From: Alphaproteobacteria bacterium
GTDB taxonomy: Bacteria; Pseudomonadota; Alphaproteobacteria; SMXP01
Direction: 5' to 3'
Assembly (NCBI GenBank): GCA_028285305.1
Contig: JANQPV010000073.1
Location: forward strand, 27,351-91,350
DNA: 64,000 bases
The notes beneath the pieces were generated by a model that did not search any database, was not told where the DNA came from, and saw only the letters and a list, made by a program, of their open reading frames with translations. The position numbers were made by a program, and so were the translations under genes. This document shows, piece by piece, positions 39,101 through 46,529 of this stretch. The stretch's first letter is position 1, and each line of letters begins with the position of its first letter.

Positions 39101-39335
39101 CATCTTAGGCGTGATCCCGTTATTGTTGGCATCGGGCGCCGGTGCGGAAATGCGGCAGGCACTCGGGACCGCCGTTTTTTTCGGGATGTTGGGTGTGACC
39201 TTCTTTGGTCTGCTCTTTACTCCAGTTTTCTATGTCCTCATTCGCGGTCTTTTCTGTCATCCGTTAGACAGACGATTCGCTTTCTCCTGGAACTATAGGG
39301 GGTCGAAGTCTGTTTCAACCGAACCTGCGGAATGA
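36138..39335 (+). CDS. RND multidrug efflux pump, AcrB/HAE1 type
   Basis: A 1065-residue inner membrane proton antiporter of the hydrophobe/amphiphile efflux family. It opens FFIERPIFAAVLSILIVLVGG and continues LPITQYPEIAPPTI, as AcrB-type pumps do. Twelve transmembrane segments flank two large periplasmic loops. The proton-relay aspartates are seen in TM4 as GIVVDDAIVVIENVERN. The second half has GFIVLIGLASKNAILIVEFA and LRPILMTSFAFILGVIPL. Length matches the family (about 1030-1060). It follows its adaptor gene in one operon. Drug range cannot be told. Confidence 0.95.
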   Translation: MKFTHFFIERPIFAAVLSILIVLVGGVSFVTLPITQYPEIAPPTIQVTASYPGANAEIVAQTVATPLEQEINGVEGMLYMLSQSTSDGRLTLTITFKLGTNLDQAQVLVQNRVARAEPRLPEEVRRLGVTTRKNSPDLMMVVHLLSPDGRFDQLYISNYVNFQIRDVLNRIEGVGDVQVFGGSEYSMRVWLDPDRIAALGLTASDIVSGLRAQNVQVASGNIGQEPMPQAVDFQMPVQTQGRLVNPGEFENIVVYAEEGGRVVRVRDVARVELGAQSYVTKSYLDESQAVALPIFQRPGTNALTTAEEIIATMDGLSERFPEGLEYRVVYNPTAFVEESVNEVYKTLIEATLLVVVVIFVFLQSIRAAIVPIIAIPVSLIGTFSIMSAMGFSLNNLTLFGLVLAIGIVVDDAIVVIENVERNVREGLAPKDAAHKTMDEVGGAILSMSTVLASVFIPSAFLGGISGQFYQQFALTIAVAALISTFVSLTLSPALSALLLKPHTDERAKGTGLQRIATSFFSLFNAGFDRAQSGYGWLVSKVIRIGAILLVVYVGLNLLTGYLFERTPSGFIPPQDQGYFIVAIQLPPGASLSRTDEVVKEAVSIAGSTPGLENAVAFAGFDGATFTNASNAAAIFTTLLSFEERAQQGLSYYDILNDLRARLSSIRDAFIVVIPPPPVRGIGNAGGFRMMIQDRTGQGLPALAEVTNRLASAANEQPGLTSVFTFFNTSTPQLYLDIDRTRAEMLGVSVEDMFATLEVYLGSAFVNDFNLLGRTFRVTAQADSEFRRTQEDILTLRTRNDAGDTVPIGSVASVRETVGADRVPRYNLYPSASISGDVEPGTSTGEALIRMEELAEDVLPPGFAYEWTELAYQQRSQGNTAMMVFVLSVIIVFLVLAAQYESWTLPFAVILIVPMCLLSAISGVLLRGMDNNILTQVGFIVLIGLASKNAILIVEFARNAEKDCTDRFKAAVDAAKLRLRPILMTSFAFILGVIPLLLASGAGAEMRQALGTAVFFGMLGVTFFGLLFTPVFYVLIRGLFCHPLDRRFAFSWNYRGSKSVSTEPAE

Positions 39336-39460
39336 AAGACCTAGTCCGTGTCCGCCGCTTGTTGGTGCCTGTGAGATCGAGGCCTTCTCGTGGCCTGCAT
39401 TCCAAGCCCAATAGCATTATTTTTTGATTGCCATGCGTATTATATTGATCGTGAGCAGAT

Positions 39461-41191
39461 ATGACAAAGACTGATACTCAGAACACCGCGTCACGCGAAG
39501 CGCCCCCCTGGGCGGCCGGAACGGAAAATCGATATCACGAACTCTATCCCGCCCTTAGCGATCAAGAGATTGCTGTCGTTTGCGGGTACGGTGAGCACCG
39601 TACGTTTGCGGACGGCGAGATTCTGTGGGAGGTGGGAGATCGGGGTGTGGACTTCCACTTAGTCCTTGAGGGCAAAATGGATATTGTGCGCCGGGACGAG
39701 ACGGGTGAGCACATCCTGATTACCCATGATCGTGGACGGTTTAGCGGTGAAACTGTCACGATGTCCGGTAAGTCCGCTCTTGTTGCGGGCAGGGCCAATG
39801 GTGAACTGACGACCATCTCCGTCAATCATGAATCACTTCGTGATCTGCTTGCCTTGGAAGCAGAGCTGGGCGAAAAGATCCTGCTCAGCTTCATCTTGCG
39901 CCGCATGCGAATGATCTCTGAGCATCTAGGCGATGTATTCATCATCGGAGATCCGCTGGAGCAAAAAACGTCCCAAATTAGGGAGTTTCTCTCGCGCGGC
40001 GGTGTGCCTCATAGGATCGTTTCACCCCTCGAAGAGCCTGAGCTTTCCGCTCAATTGGTTGGAGATCTTGGCGAAACACCGGTGGTGTTGTGCGGTGAGA
40101 ATGCGTTGGTGAGGCCCTCGCTCAAAGAAGTTGCGGATTGTATCGGCCTGTCTTCTGACATTGATACGGAACGGACTTACGATTTGGCCATTATCGGAGC
40201 GGGTCCCGCGGGGCTTGCCGCCGCAGTCTACGGCGCCTCCGAGGGGCTAGACGTGATCGTATTAGAAAAGTGCGCGATTGGTGGTCAGGCAGGGTCTTCA
40301 TCTCGGATCGAAAACTATATGGGGTTCCCCACTGGAATCTCAGGTCAGGCCCTGACGGGCCGTGGTTTTCTGCAAGCGGAAAAGTTTGGCGCCAAAGTTG
40401 CGATTGCGTGTGAAGTCACCCGGCTGGAGCGTGATGGACCCTTTCACGCGATTCAGCTTGAGAGCGGGGATCGCGTTAGGGCGGCCAGCGTGCTGATCGC
40501 TTCGGGCGCGGTCTACCGTCAACCAACGATACGAGATCTTGATTTGTACGAAAGCTCGAGCATTCACTATGGGGCGAGCCACATCCAAGCGATGTTGTGC
40601 AGCAACCGGGATGTTGTGATTATCGGAGGGGGCAATTCCGCCGGACAGGCTGCAGTCTATTTGTCTGGGCGCGCACGGCATGTCACGTTAATGGTGCGCG
40701 GCGACGGTCTTGTCAAAAGTATGTCGCACTATTTGATCCGCCGTATCGAGAAGATACCCAATATAGACGTAGCAAGCTATTCCGAAACCGTTGCTGTGAA
40801 TGGTGAGGATGGAAATATCCATAGTCTTACGGTTCGAGATACGCGGTCGGGTGAAGAACGTGAGATGTCCGCGTCTCAATTGTTCATCTTTATTGGGGCC
40901 GTTGCGGCCAGCGCCTTTTGCGGTGAAAGGATCGCGCTCGACGAAAAGGGCTTCATCAAAACCGGGGGAGATCTGACCCAAGAGGACCTGAACGGCGCCG
41001 GATGGACCCTGGACAGATTGCCTTATCTTGGCGAAACAAGCTGCCCAGGAGTCTTTGCGGCAGGTGATATCCGGTCCGGGTCGGTAAAGCGCGTAGCCTC
41101 CGCCGTGGGAGAAGGCTCTGTCAGTATCCAATTGGTGCACAGAATTGTGGAGGGGGTGAGACGTGACCACGGCGATAGCGCCACCCTGTGA
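39461..41191 (+). CDS. Cyclic-nucleotide-binding domain fused to thioredoxin-reductase-like flavoprotein
   Basis: A 576-residue fusion. Residues about 25-155 form a cNMP-binding/Crp-like beta-roll (FADGEILWEVGDRGVDFHLVLEGKMDIVRRD, GRFSGETVTMSG). About 165-230 form a thioredoxin-like spacer (LSRGGVPHRIV, VVLCGENALVRPSLKEVADCIGL). From about 240 comes the flavoprotein with FAD site AIIGAGPAGLAAAVYGASEG, NAD(P)H site VVIIGGGNSAGQAA and the C-terminal GVFAAGDIR. The redox CxxC of true thioredoxin reductases is missing where expected (YGASHIQAMLCSN), so it does not reduce thioredoxin in the normal way. The gene overlaps the downstream MFS transporter gene by 29 bases. Electron acceptor and ligand are unknown. 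Confidence 0.88.
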   Translation: MTKTDTQNTASREAPPWAAGTENRYHELYPALSDQEIAVVCGYGEHRTFADGEILWEVGDRGVDFHLVLEGKMDIVRRDETGEHILITHDRGRFSGETVTMSGKSALVAGRANGELTTISVNHESLRDLLALEAELGEKILLSFILRRMRMISEHLGDVFIIGDPLEQKTSQIREFLSRGGVPHRIVSPLEEPELSAQLVGDLGETPVVLCGENALVRPSLKEVADCIGLSSDIDTERTYDLAIIGAGPAGLAAAVYGASEGLDVIVLEKCAIGGQAGSSSRIENYMGFPTGISGQALTGRGFLQAEKFGAKVAIACEVTRLERDGPFHAIQLESGDRVRAASVLIASGAVYRQPTIRDLDLYESSSIHYGASHIQAMLCSNRDVVIIGGGNSAGQAAVYLSGRARHVTLMVRGDGLVKSMSHYLIRRIEKIPNIDVASYSETVAVNGEDGNIHSLTVRDTRSGEEREMSASQLFIFIGAVAASAFCGERIALDEKGFIKTGGDLTQEDLNGAGWTLDRLPYLGETSCPGVFAAGDIRSGSVKRVASAVGEGSVSIQLVHRIVEGVRRDHGDSATL

Positions 41192-42611
41192 TGAAACCGT
41201 TGGTTTCGAAGATGCCCAGAAGCCGTGCACAAACAAGACCGGTACGCTGATAGCAACGATTTTGGGATCGAGTCTCGCGTTCGTCGTTGGCTCCATCGTC
41301 AACGTGGCTTTGCCCGCGATGCAGGAGGCGTTCGACACGAACGCCGCCGGCGCCCAGTGGATCATCAACGCTTACCTCTTGCCGGTCGGTGCGTTCGTCT
41401 TGATCGGCGGCGCGCTCGGAGATCATTTTGGCCGTAAACGCCTTTTCTTGCTCGGGCTCAGTCTTTTCACTGTTGCGACCGTTGCATGTGCACTGGCTCC
41501 CTCTTTGGCGTTCTTGTTCATAGCGCGTGTCATACAAGGCATTGGGGCAGCGCTACTCGCACCCAATAGTCTTGCGATAATCGCCGACGGCTTTTCCGGC
41601 GAGGCGCGCGGCCGCGCCGTTGGTACTTGGGCAGCTGCAGGTGCTATCGCCGGTGCAATCGCCCCTTTGTTGGGGGGATGGCTGGTCGACACAGCTGGAT
41701 GGCGCTGGGCATTTGGAATCGTTATACCGCCTGCTCTCGGCGCTTTTGTGATTGGACTGAGTGCCCTAGAGGAGAGCCGCAAAGAACAGTCGGCGCGCGC
41801 GCCTTTGGATTGGGCTGGCGCAAGCACGGCGACGTTCGGCCTTCTTGCTTTGATCTGGGCTTTGACTGCCTTGCCGATATATGGGGTCTTTGCCGTTCCT
41901 GTTTTGACGGCGTTCTTGTCAGGCCTTGTCCTCGTGTGCGCCTTTATTTTCATTGAGCGGAAAAAGCAGGCGCGCGCCATGATGCCGCTCTCGCTTTTTG
42001 AGAGTTCGAGTTTTTCGGGGATCTCAATTCTCACTCTTTGTCTTTATGCGGCGCTGGGCGGCCTTATCGTCCTTTTGCCATATATGTTGATCAGTGTCTT
42101 TTCCTACTCCGCCACGCTGGCGGGGGCTGCGATACTGCCCTTTCCTCTGGTCATGGCGCTCCTTTCCCGCAGCGCCGGCGGGCTCGCCGAGACGTGGGGC
42201 CTCAAGCGAATGCTGACTATTGGGCCACTAGCCGTCGCATGCGGCTTCTTCTTGTTTACGTATGTTCCTTCTACGGACTTAAGCTATTGGCTTCATATAT
42301 TTCCAGCGTTGTTTGTTATGGCGCTGGGGATGGCCGCCAGTGTCGCGCCATTAACAACCGCCGTAATAAATTCAGTCGAACCTGATCGGGTCGGTGTTGC
42401 ATCCGGTGTAAACAATGCCATTTCACGTGTTGCCGGTCTGCTGGCAACGGCTCTGTTGGGCCTCGTTCTCATTGAAGCAGCTGCCGGCAGCGAACAATTC
42501 GTCTCCGGTTTCCGTGCCGCTGCTATTGTGGGGGCCGGATTGGCCTCCGCAGGGGGGCTAGTGGCGTTTGTTATGGTTGGTGATGAGCGAAAGGAAACAG
42601 CAGAGAGTTAA
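41163..42611 (+). CDS. MFS drug-efflux transporter, DHA2 (EmrB/QacA-like) type
   Basis: A 482-residue inner membrane transporter with about 14 transmembrane segments. The start SLAFVVGSIVNVALPAMQEAFDTNAAGAQWIINAYLL matches DHA2 antiporters. The loop-2/3 motif is GALGDHFGRKRLFLLG, and motif C-like glycine-rich segments follow (AAAGAIAGAIAPLLGGWLVD). GTG start is preceded by GGAGGGGG inside the end of the flavoprotein gene, so translation is coupled. The pairing with a cNMP-flavoprotein suggests that export is tied to a redox or nucleotide signal (inference). No EmrA-type adaptor is present. Confidence 0.9.
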   Translation: MTTAIAPPCDETVGFEDAQKPCTNKTGTLIATILGSSLAFVVGSIVNVALPAMQEAFDTNAAGAQWIINAYLLPVGAFVLIGGALGDHFGRKRLFLLGLSLFTVATVACALAPSLAFLFIARVIQGIGAALLAPNSLAIIADGFSGEARGRAVGTWAAAGAIAGAIAPLLGGWLVDTAGWRWAFGIVIPPALGAFVIGLSALEESRKEQSARAPLDWAGASTATFGLLALIWALTALPIYGVFAVPVLTAFLSGLVLVCAFIFIERKKQARAMMPLSLFESSSFSGISILTLCLYAALGGLIVLLPYMLISVFSYSATLAGAAILPFPLVMALLSRSAGGLAETWGLKRMLTIGPLAVACGFFLFTYVPSTDLSYWLHIFPALFVMALGMAASVAPLTTAVINSVEPDRVGVASGVNNAISRVAGLLATALLGLVLIEAAAGSEQFVSGFRAAAIVGAGLASAGGLVAFVMVGDERKETAES

Positions 42612-43057
42612 GCTTTGCGCGTGAGTCTGTTGTTTAAGCAAACAACCACCAATCCGGCGACGTTTCCTGCTTGAGTTGGATACGGACAAACCAAGACGTA
42701 CTCGGTGTCCGCCATCCCGGTCACGCGAAAGCTCACTCTATAGAATCGGATCTCGAAGTCCGGAATGGAACAAATGCCGTCGCTGTAAAGGATATCTCGA
42801 ACCAGGCTTTCCAGAATCAAATTTGATTTCTCGTCCGGCCAATAGTTTGCCGACTCCCCCTCATAAGAAATTGTGAACCCCAGAGTCTTAGTAAGGTGAA
42901 GGATCGAAGCCTGCGGGTCTGAGGAGGTCGGACGTTCACTCCAAGTCTTTAGGGCATCAAGTGTTTCTTGGTCGCACCACTCTTGCGGATCTTCCTCGTG
43001 GACAATTTGTATCACGATTTCCGGGATGCTGTGTTCTTCGTCTTTGAATGTGTTCAT
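42608..43057 (-). CDS. Hypothetical acidic cytosolic protein
   Basis: A 149-residue protein without signal or membrane segments. The N-terminal third is acidic (HEEDPQEWCDQE), and the C-terminal half looks like alternating beta strands (FEIRFYRVSFRVTGMADTEYVLVCPYP). ATG at 43057 is preceded by GGGTAGGAC. It converges on the MFS gene and overlaps its stop by four bases. No family is recognised. Composition and length support a real gene. Confidence 0.6.
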   Translation of the reverse strand: MNTFKDEEHSIPEIVIQIVHEEDPQEWCDQETLDALKTWSERPTSSDPQASILHLTKTLGFTISYEGESANYWPDEKSNLILESLVRDILYSDGICSIPDFEIRFYRVSFRVTGMADTEYVLVCPYPTQAGNVAGLVVVCLNNRLTRKA

Positions 43058-43260
43058 GTCCTACCCTGTCGAACGTCCACGCTCTAGTCTTAGCGGATAG
43101 CGCGCCCATTGTCTTGAGGAAACCGAGGAATTCTGTGTCCCGATGGAAAATGTGATGTTGGAGTTTTGGCGAGAGCTTCAGCGGTCAGCCTTGAAGGGAT
43201 TCTCGAGTCACAGCTTCCTATATCCCTTGCACAGAGCGACATGATTCTAACTCTGAAACT

Positions 43261-43638
43261 GGATCACTAAAGAGACCCCAGTCAGAACAACTCCTTGATC
43301 GGATCGTTGAAGCCAGGATTCCGTGCGTCATCTTTGCTCACGAGAAGCGTCTTGCGAAACTCGAACGCGACAAGCTGGTGGCTCAGGAACGGCTTGAAAA
43401 GTGCGGCCAGCTGAACAAGCCCATTGGGGAAATGTTCGAACACGCTTTGCGTTTCCTTGAGCACCCGCTAAGTACTTGGAATTCCTCATTTATTGTAAAG
43501 CGGACTCTGCTTAAGCTCGCCTTCGTTGACCGCTTAGCCTATGACCGGAAATCGGGATTTCGAACACCCGAAATCACGCTACCTTCCAAGGTGTTGGGAG
43601 ATTTCAAAGACGGGAACTGCAAAAATGGCGCGCCCTAG
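43261..43638 (+). pseudogene. C-terminal remnant of a large serine recombinase
   Basis: The plus strand reads GSLKRPQSEQLLDRIVEARIP, then EKRLAKLERDKLVAQERL, MFEHALRFLEHPLSTW, LKLAFVDRLAYDRKSGFRTPE and LPSKVL. This is the C-terminal coiled-coil and end region of large serine (resolvase/invertase) recombinases. The catalytic resolvase domain, recombinase domain and zinc ribbon are absent; upstream of 43195 the frame is closed. The stop TAG at 43636-43638 lies within tRNA-Glu on the opposite strand. So it is a truncated relic of an element that once sat at this tRNA. An internal ATG at 43378 could give an 86-residue product, but it would lack any activity. Confidence 0.7.
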
Positions 43639-43699
43639 GGGAATCGAACCCCTCTTTCCAGGTTGAAAACCTGGCGTCCTAACCGATAGACGAAGGGCG
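43625..43699 (-). tRNA. tRNA-Glu (TTC)
   Basis: The minus strand folds as a cloverleaf. The acceptor GCGCCCT (5' end at 43699) pairs with AGGGCGC. The anticodon arm is CCAGG-TTTTCAA-CCTGG with anticodon TTC, and the T arm is AGGGG-TTCGATT-CCCCT. The discriminator is G, followed by an encoded CCA (43627-43625). Length with CCA is 75 bases. Confidence 0.96.
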
Positions 43700-43869
43700 C
43701 GTAGCGGAATGAACGAGCCTTATAAGGGCCCGGCGGGACGGATGCAAGCAATCCTGTCGTGCTTCCATGTGGGGAAATACGGGAGGATTTCAACATAAGC
43801 TTTGGGTCTCAGGTTGTTGAAATGCGAAAAACGAGTGGTAGGATCGGGCATCGAGCTAGGGAGAGCGCC

Positions 43870-44781
43870 ATGTCCAATTCGCAAGTCATCCAACTTTCAG
43901 ACTCAGAAAACAAAGTCGCCACGTCGGTGCATCAGGAGCGGGGCGGTCTGAGCATCCAATTCGATACAAGCGCCGGCGGTGTCCAGACCTCCGACGAGTG
44001 GATGTTTGCCGGACGGGCGTTGCAATTTGCCTGTCTCGGTTCCGAGGAGCAGCTCGGTCTTGACCAGTCCCGCGGCCGCGTCTTCGTAAAAGTCATCACC
44101 GGCGCCCTAGACGATCCCGCGCGGACGGCGTTTTGCGAACCGCGCGGCATCCAAAACACCGAGGTGGAAAGCGAAGCCATCACGGCCGGACCGGACGGCG
44201 CCCTCATTACCGTTTTGACGGAAACAGGCGGCGCGCCTCAACCGATCACCGCCATGGATCAGCTCGCCTTCAGCGGCCCGAAAGCCGAGGCACTTCAATG
44301 GCGCACTTTTGAAGAGCACTTCAAACAGTTCACGGACTATTTCGACGGCATGGACGCTTACATTGGGCCAGGTATCCACGTGCTGGATGAGACGGGCGCG
44401 GAGATTACGTACGTGAACATCTGGACGGCGGGCAAAGGCGTAGATCTCTCGACCCACAATCACGGCCAGGATCCGTCTCCGATGATGCCCGCCTTTGCCG
44501 AGATCCATTGGACCGTCTCAAACGGAACAGGCGCTGGCGGCATGTACGAAACCTCAGAGCCCGGCGCACCGGAGCGCACACGCTATCCGGTTCAAACGGG
44601 CGAGGAGCACGGGCCTTTCTTTGCCTTTGACGCGGCGAGCGGAGCGCCTCGTTTGCTGGACAATGGCGCGGTCGACTATCCCTGGCATGGTTGGGAGGCG
44701 GGTACTAACGATGCGGCGGAACAAGCCTACGATGTGATTGCGGCCTTTGAGACGGCGCCCCAATACGTAAAGATCGTTTGA
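43870..44781 (+). CDS. Cupin protein related to the aldos-2-ulose dehydratase/isomerase cupin domain
   Basis: A 303-residue protein from the ATG at 43870, which follows GGGAGAGCGCC; a longer frame to 43759 has no ribosome site. The likely metal-binding histidines lie in DLSTHNHGQDPSPMMPAFAEIHWT, a motif I associate with the cupin domain of aldos-2-ulose dehydratase/isomerase. The N-terminal half (ISIQFD, WMFAGRALQFACLG, GRVFVKVITGALDDPART) looks like a second beta-barrel. No signal peptide is present. A sugar-related or other small-molecule role is possible but not shown. The gene is not in an obvious operon. Confidence 0.62.
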   Translation: MSNSQVIQLSDSENKVATSVHQERGGLSIQFDTSAGGVQTSDEWMFAGRALQFACLGSEEQLGLDQSRGRVFVKVITGALDDPARTAFCEPRGIQNTEVESEAITAGPDGALITVLTETGGAPQPITAMDQLAFSGPKAEALQWRTFEEHFKQFTDYFDGMDAYIGPGIHVLDETGAEITYVNIWTAGKGVDLSTHNHGQDPSPMMPAFAEIHWTVSNGTGAGGMYETSEPGAPERTRYPVQTGEEHGPFFAFDAASGAPRLLDNGAVDYPWHGWEAGTNDAAEQAYDVIAAFETAPQYVKIV

Positions 44782-44894
44782 TTACGACCTAGTCTGGCTC
44801 AGGATGTTTAAATCCATGCTTGCCTCCATCTCCCGTTTGCGCAATAAGAACAAAACAAGAACAAGCGTGAAGACTTCGAGAGGGAGAGACGCAA

Positions 44895-45107
44895 ATGTCG
44901 CCAGGGCGAACCCAAAGAACCGGACTGCAATCCTCAGAAATCGAAAAGGTGATTGGCGCCTTGGAAGATGCGCGTCAGAACGCCATAGAGGTCTTACGTC
45001 ACTACCGTCCGTTCGGCCCGGAGTACAAAGCCGCCCATGATGTGACCGAAGCCATCGACAAACTCATCCGCGAGCTGACGGGCGAGCCGGAGCGTGTGAC
45101 CGGCTAA
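44895..45107 (+). CDS. Small hypothetical protein (70 residues)
   Basis: A helical, soluble protein beginning MSPGRTQRTGLQ, with EIEKVIGALEDARQNAIEVLRHY and VTEAIDKLIRELTGE. GAGAGGGAGAGAC stands a few bases before the ATG, a strong ribosome site. It looks like a two- or three-helix bundle. Function unknown. Confidence 0.62.
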   Translation: MSPGRTQRTGLQSSEIEKVIGALEDARQNAIEVLRHYRPFGPEYKAAHDVTEAIDKLIRELTGEPERVTG

Positions 45108-45149
45108 GCAACTTCTAATGAAGTCATCTTTCGTCAGTTTCTCATGTTG

Positions 45150-45178
45150 TTGACTTGAGAGGAAAGTGCTGATGTAAC
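45150..45178 (+). promoter_or_regulatory. Putative promoter of the metallo-hydrolase gene
   Basis: TTGACT (45150-45155), a 17-base spacer and TGTAAC (45173-45178), about 40 bases before the ATG at 45220. The -35 is good and the -10 moderate. Confidence 0.4.
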
Positions 45179-45219
45179 TATTAGCACAGCGAGTGACAAT
45201 TTATTGGGAGGGCGATCCG

Positions 45220-46293
45220 ATGGGCCGAGTCTTGGTGGGATTGGCAGTTGTAGCTGCGATTGGGTTCGGGGCGTTCAAGACCTTCGAGCGCCAGATCAGC
45301 TTGAGCCTCATGGGACGAGTGGTCGAACGCAACATGCTGGAAACGGCACTGACGGGGCTGCCCGACGGGCTTCATGTGGCATTATGCGGTGCAGGCTCGC
45401 CCATGCCGGATCCCAATCGCTCGGGCCCCTGCATAGCCGTGGTCGCTGGGGGCAAGGTCTATATTTTCGACGCTGGCACGGGCGGCTCGCGCACGCTGGG
45501 CCAAATGCGCATTCCGGTGGGTCTCGTTGAGGGTATTTTCATCACCCACTTTCACTCTGATCACATCGATGGATTGGGCGAGATGATGCTCCAGCGCTGG
45601 GTCAATGGGACTGCCCAGGCGCCGGTTCCCATCTATGGACCGGAAGGTATCGAGGACGTCGTGGACGGATTCAACGATGCGTACGAGCTCGATTCCGGCT
45701 ACCGGGTTGCCCATCACGGCGAAGACATTGTGCCGCCAGGCGGCTTTGGCGGCCGAGCGATCGAAATTGAAGGCATCACCAGCACCAATTTGGTTGAGGT
45801 CTTGTCTGACGGAGATCTGACTATTTCGGCCTTCGAAGTCGAGCATATGCCCGTCGATCCGGCGGTGGGATACAAAGTCACGTACAAAGACAGAACCGTC
45901 GTGATCTCCGGCGATACCAAAAAATCAGCACGGATTGCAGAAGTCTCTAAAGAGGCCGACCTGTTGGCCCACGAAGCTCTTCATCCAGGCCTTGTGGGGG
46001 TGATGGAGGCGCGGGCGAGAGCCGCCGGGCGGGACAATCTCGCCAAGATTATGGCCGACATCCTCGATTATCACGCATCGCCGGTGGAGGCGGCGGAGAC
46101 GGCCGAGGAGGCAGGAGTCGAACACCTGCTCTTCTATCACATTGTTCCACCGCTGCCGCTGCAAGGGCTCGAACAAGAGTTCGTGCAGGGAGTGGGGGCG
46201 GCCTACGGCGGCGACGTGACACTCGGTCGGGACGGGACCTTTGTCATCATGCCGGCTGGTTCCGACGAGATCACCGTAAAGAACCTGCTGTAG
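45220..46293 (+). CDS. Metallo-beta-lactamase-fold hydrolase, membrane-anchored or exported
   Basis: A 357-residue protein from the ATG at 45220, preceded by GGGAGGGCG. An N-terminal hydrophobic segment (VLVGLAVVAAIGFGAF) acts as anchor or signal. The zinc-binding motif is THFHSDHIDGLGE (HxHxDH), with later ligands in ISGDTKKS (Asp) and YHIVPP (His). The start ALCGAGSPMPDPNRSGPC and the middle VEHMPVDPAVGYKVTYKDRTVVISGDT resemble the RNase Z/AtsA-like arylsulfatase group of the superfamily. An exported phosphodiesterase or sulfatase-like role is plausible; substrate unknown. It ends before a strong terminator. Confidence 0.85.
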   Translation: MGRVLVGLAVVAAIGFGAFKTFERQISLSLMGRVVERNMLETALTGLPDGLHVALCGAGSPMPDPNRSGPCIAVVAGGKVYIFDAGTGGSRTLGQMRIPVGLVEGIFITHFHSDHIDGLGEMMLQRWVNGTAQAPVPIYGPEGIEDVVDGFNDAYELDSGYRVAHHGEDIVPPGGFGGRAIEIEGITSTNLVEVLSDGDLTISAFEVEHMPVDPAVGYKVTYKDRTVVISGDTKKSARIAEVSKEADLLAHEALHPGLVGVMEARARAAGRDNLAKIMADILDYHASPVEAAETAEEAGVEHLLFYHIVPPLPLQGLEQEFVQGVGAAYGGDVTLGRDGTFVIMPAGSDEITVKNLL

Positions 46294-46478
46294 CGCGCGG
46301 CTCCGCCTGTAGTTGTATTTGCGCCACGTTGCGCAACGAGAGTGTCACAGCCCGTGGGAAACCATTGGACGCACAAATTTCAACCGCTTAAGCTTCATTT
46401 AAGGTTGGGAGGGGGAAATACAACCTTGCTGCTCCAATCGGTGATGTTGGGGGTAAAGCATCTACGACTGGGTAGCTG

Positions 46479-46508
46479 GTGGGCTTGCCAATTTTATTGG
46501 CAGCCCAC
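46479..46508 (+). terminator. Rho-independent terminator
   Basis: GTGGGCT (46479-46485) pairs with AGCCCAC (46502-46508) and GCCAA (46487-46491) with TTGGC (46497-46501), giving a 12-pair stem with one bulged T and a TTTTA loop. T-rich TTTGCTTTTT follows on the plus strand. It lies between the convergent metallo-hydrolase and VWA genes, ending 21 bases before the VWA stop. Confidence 0.75.
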
Positions 46509-46529
46509 TTTGCTTTTTGGCGTCGTACT

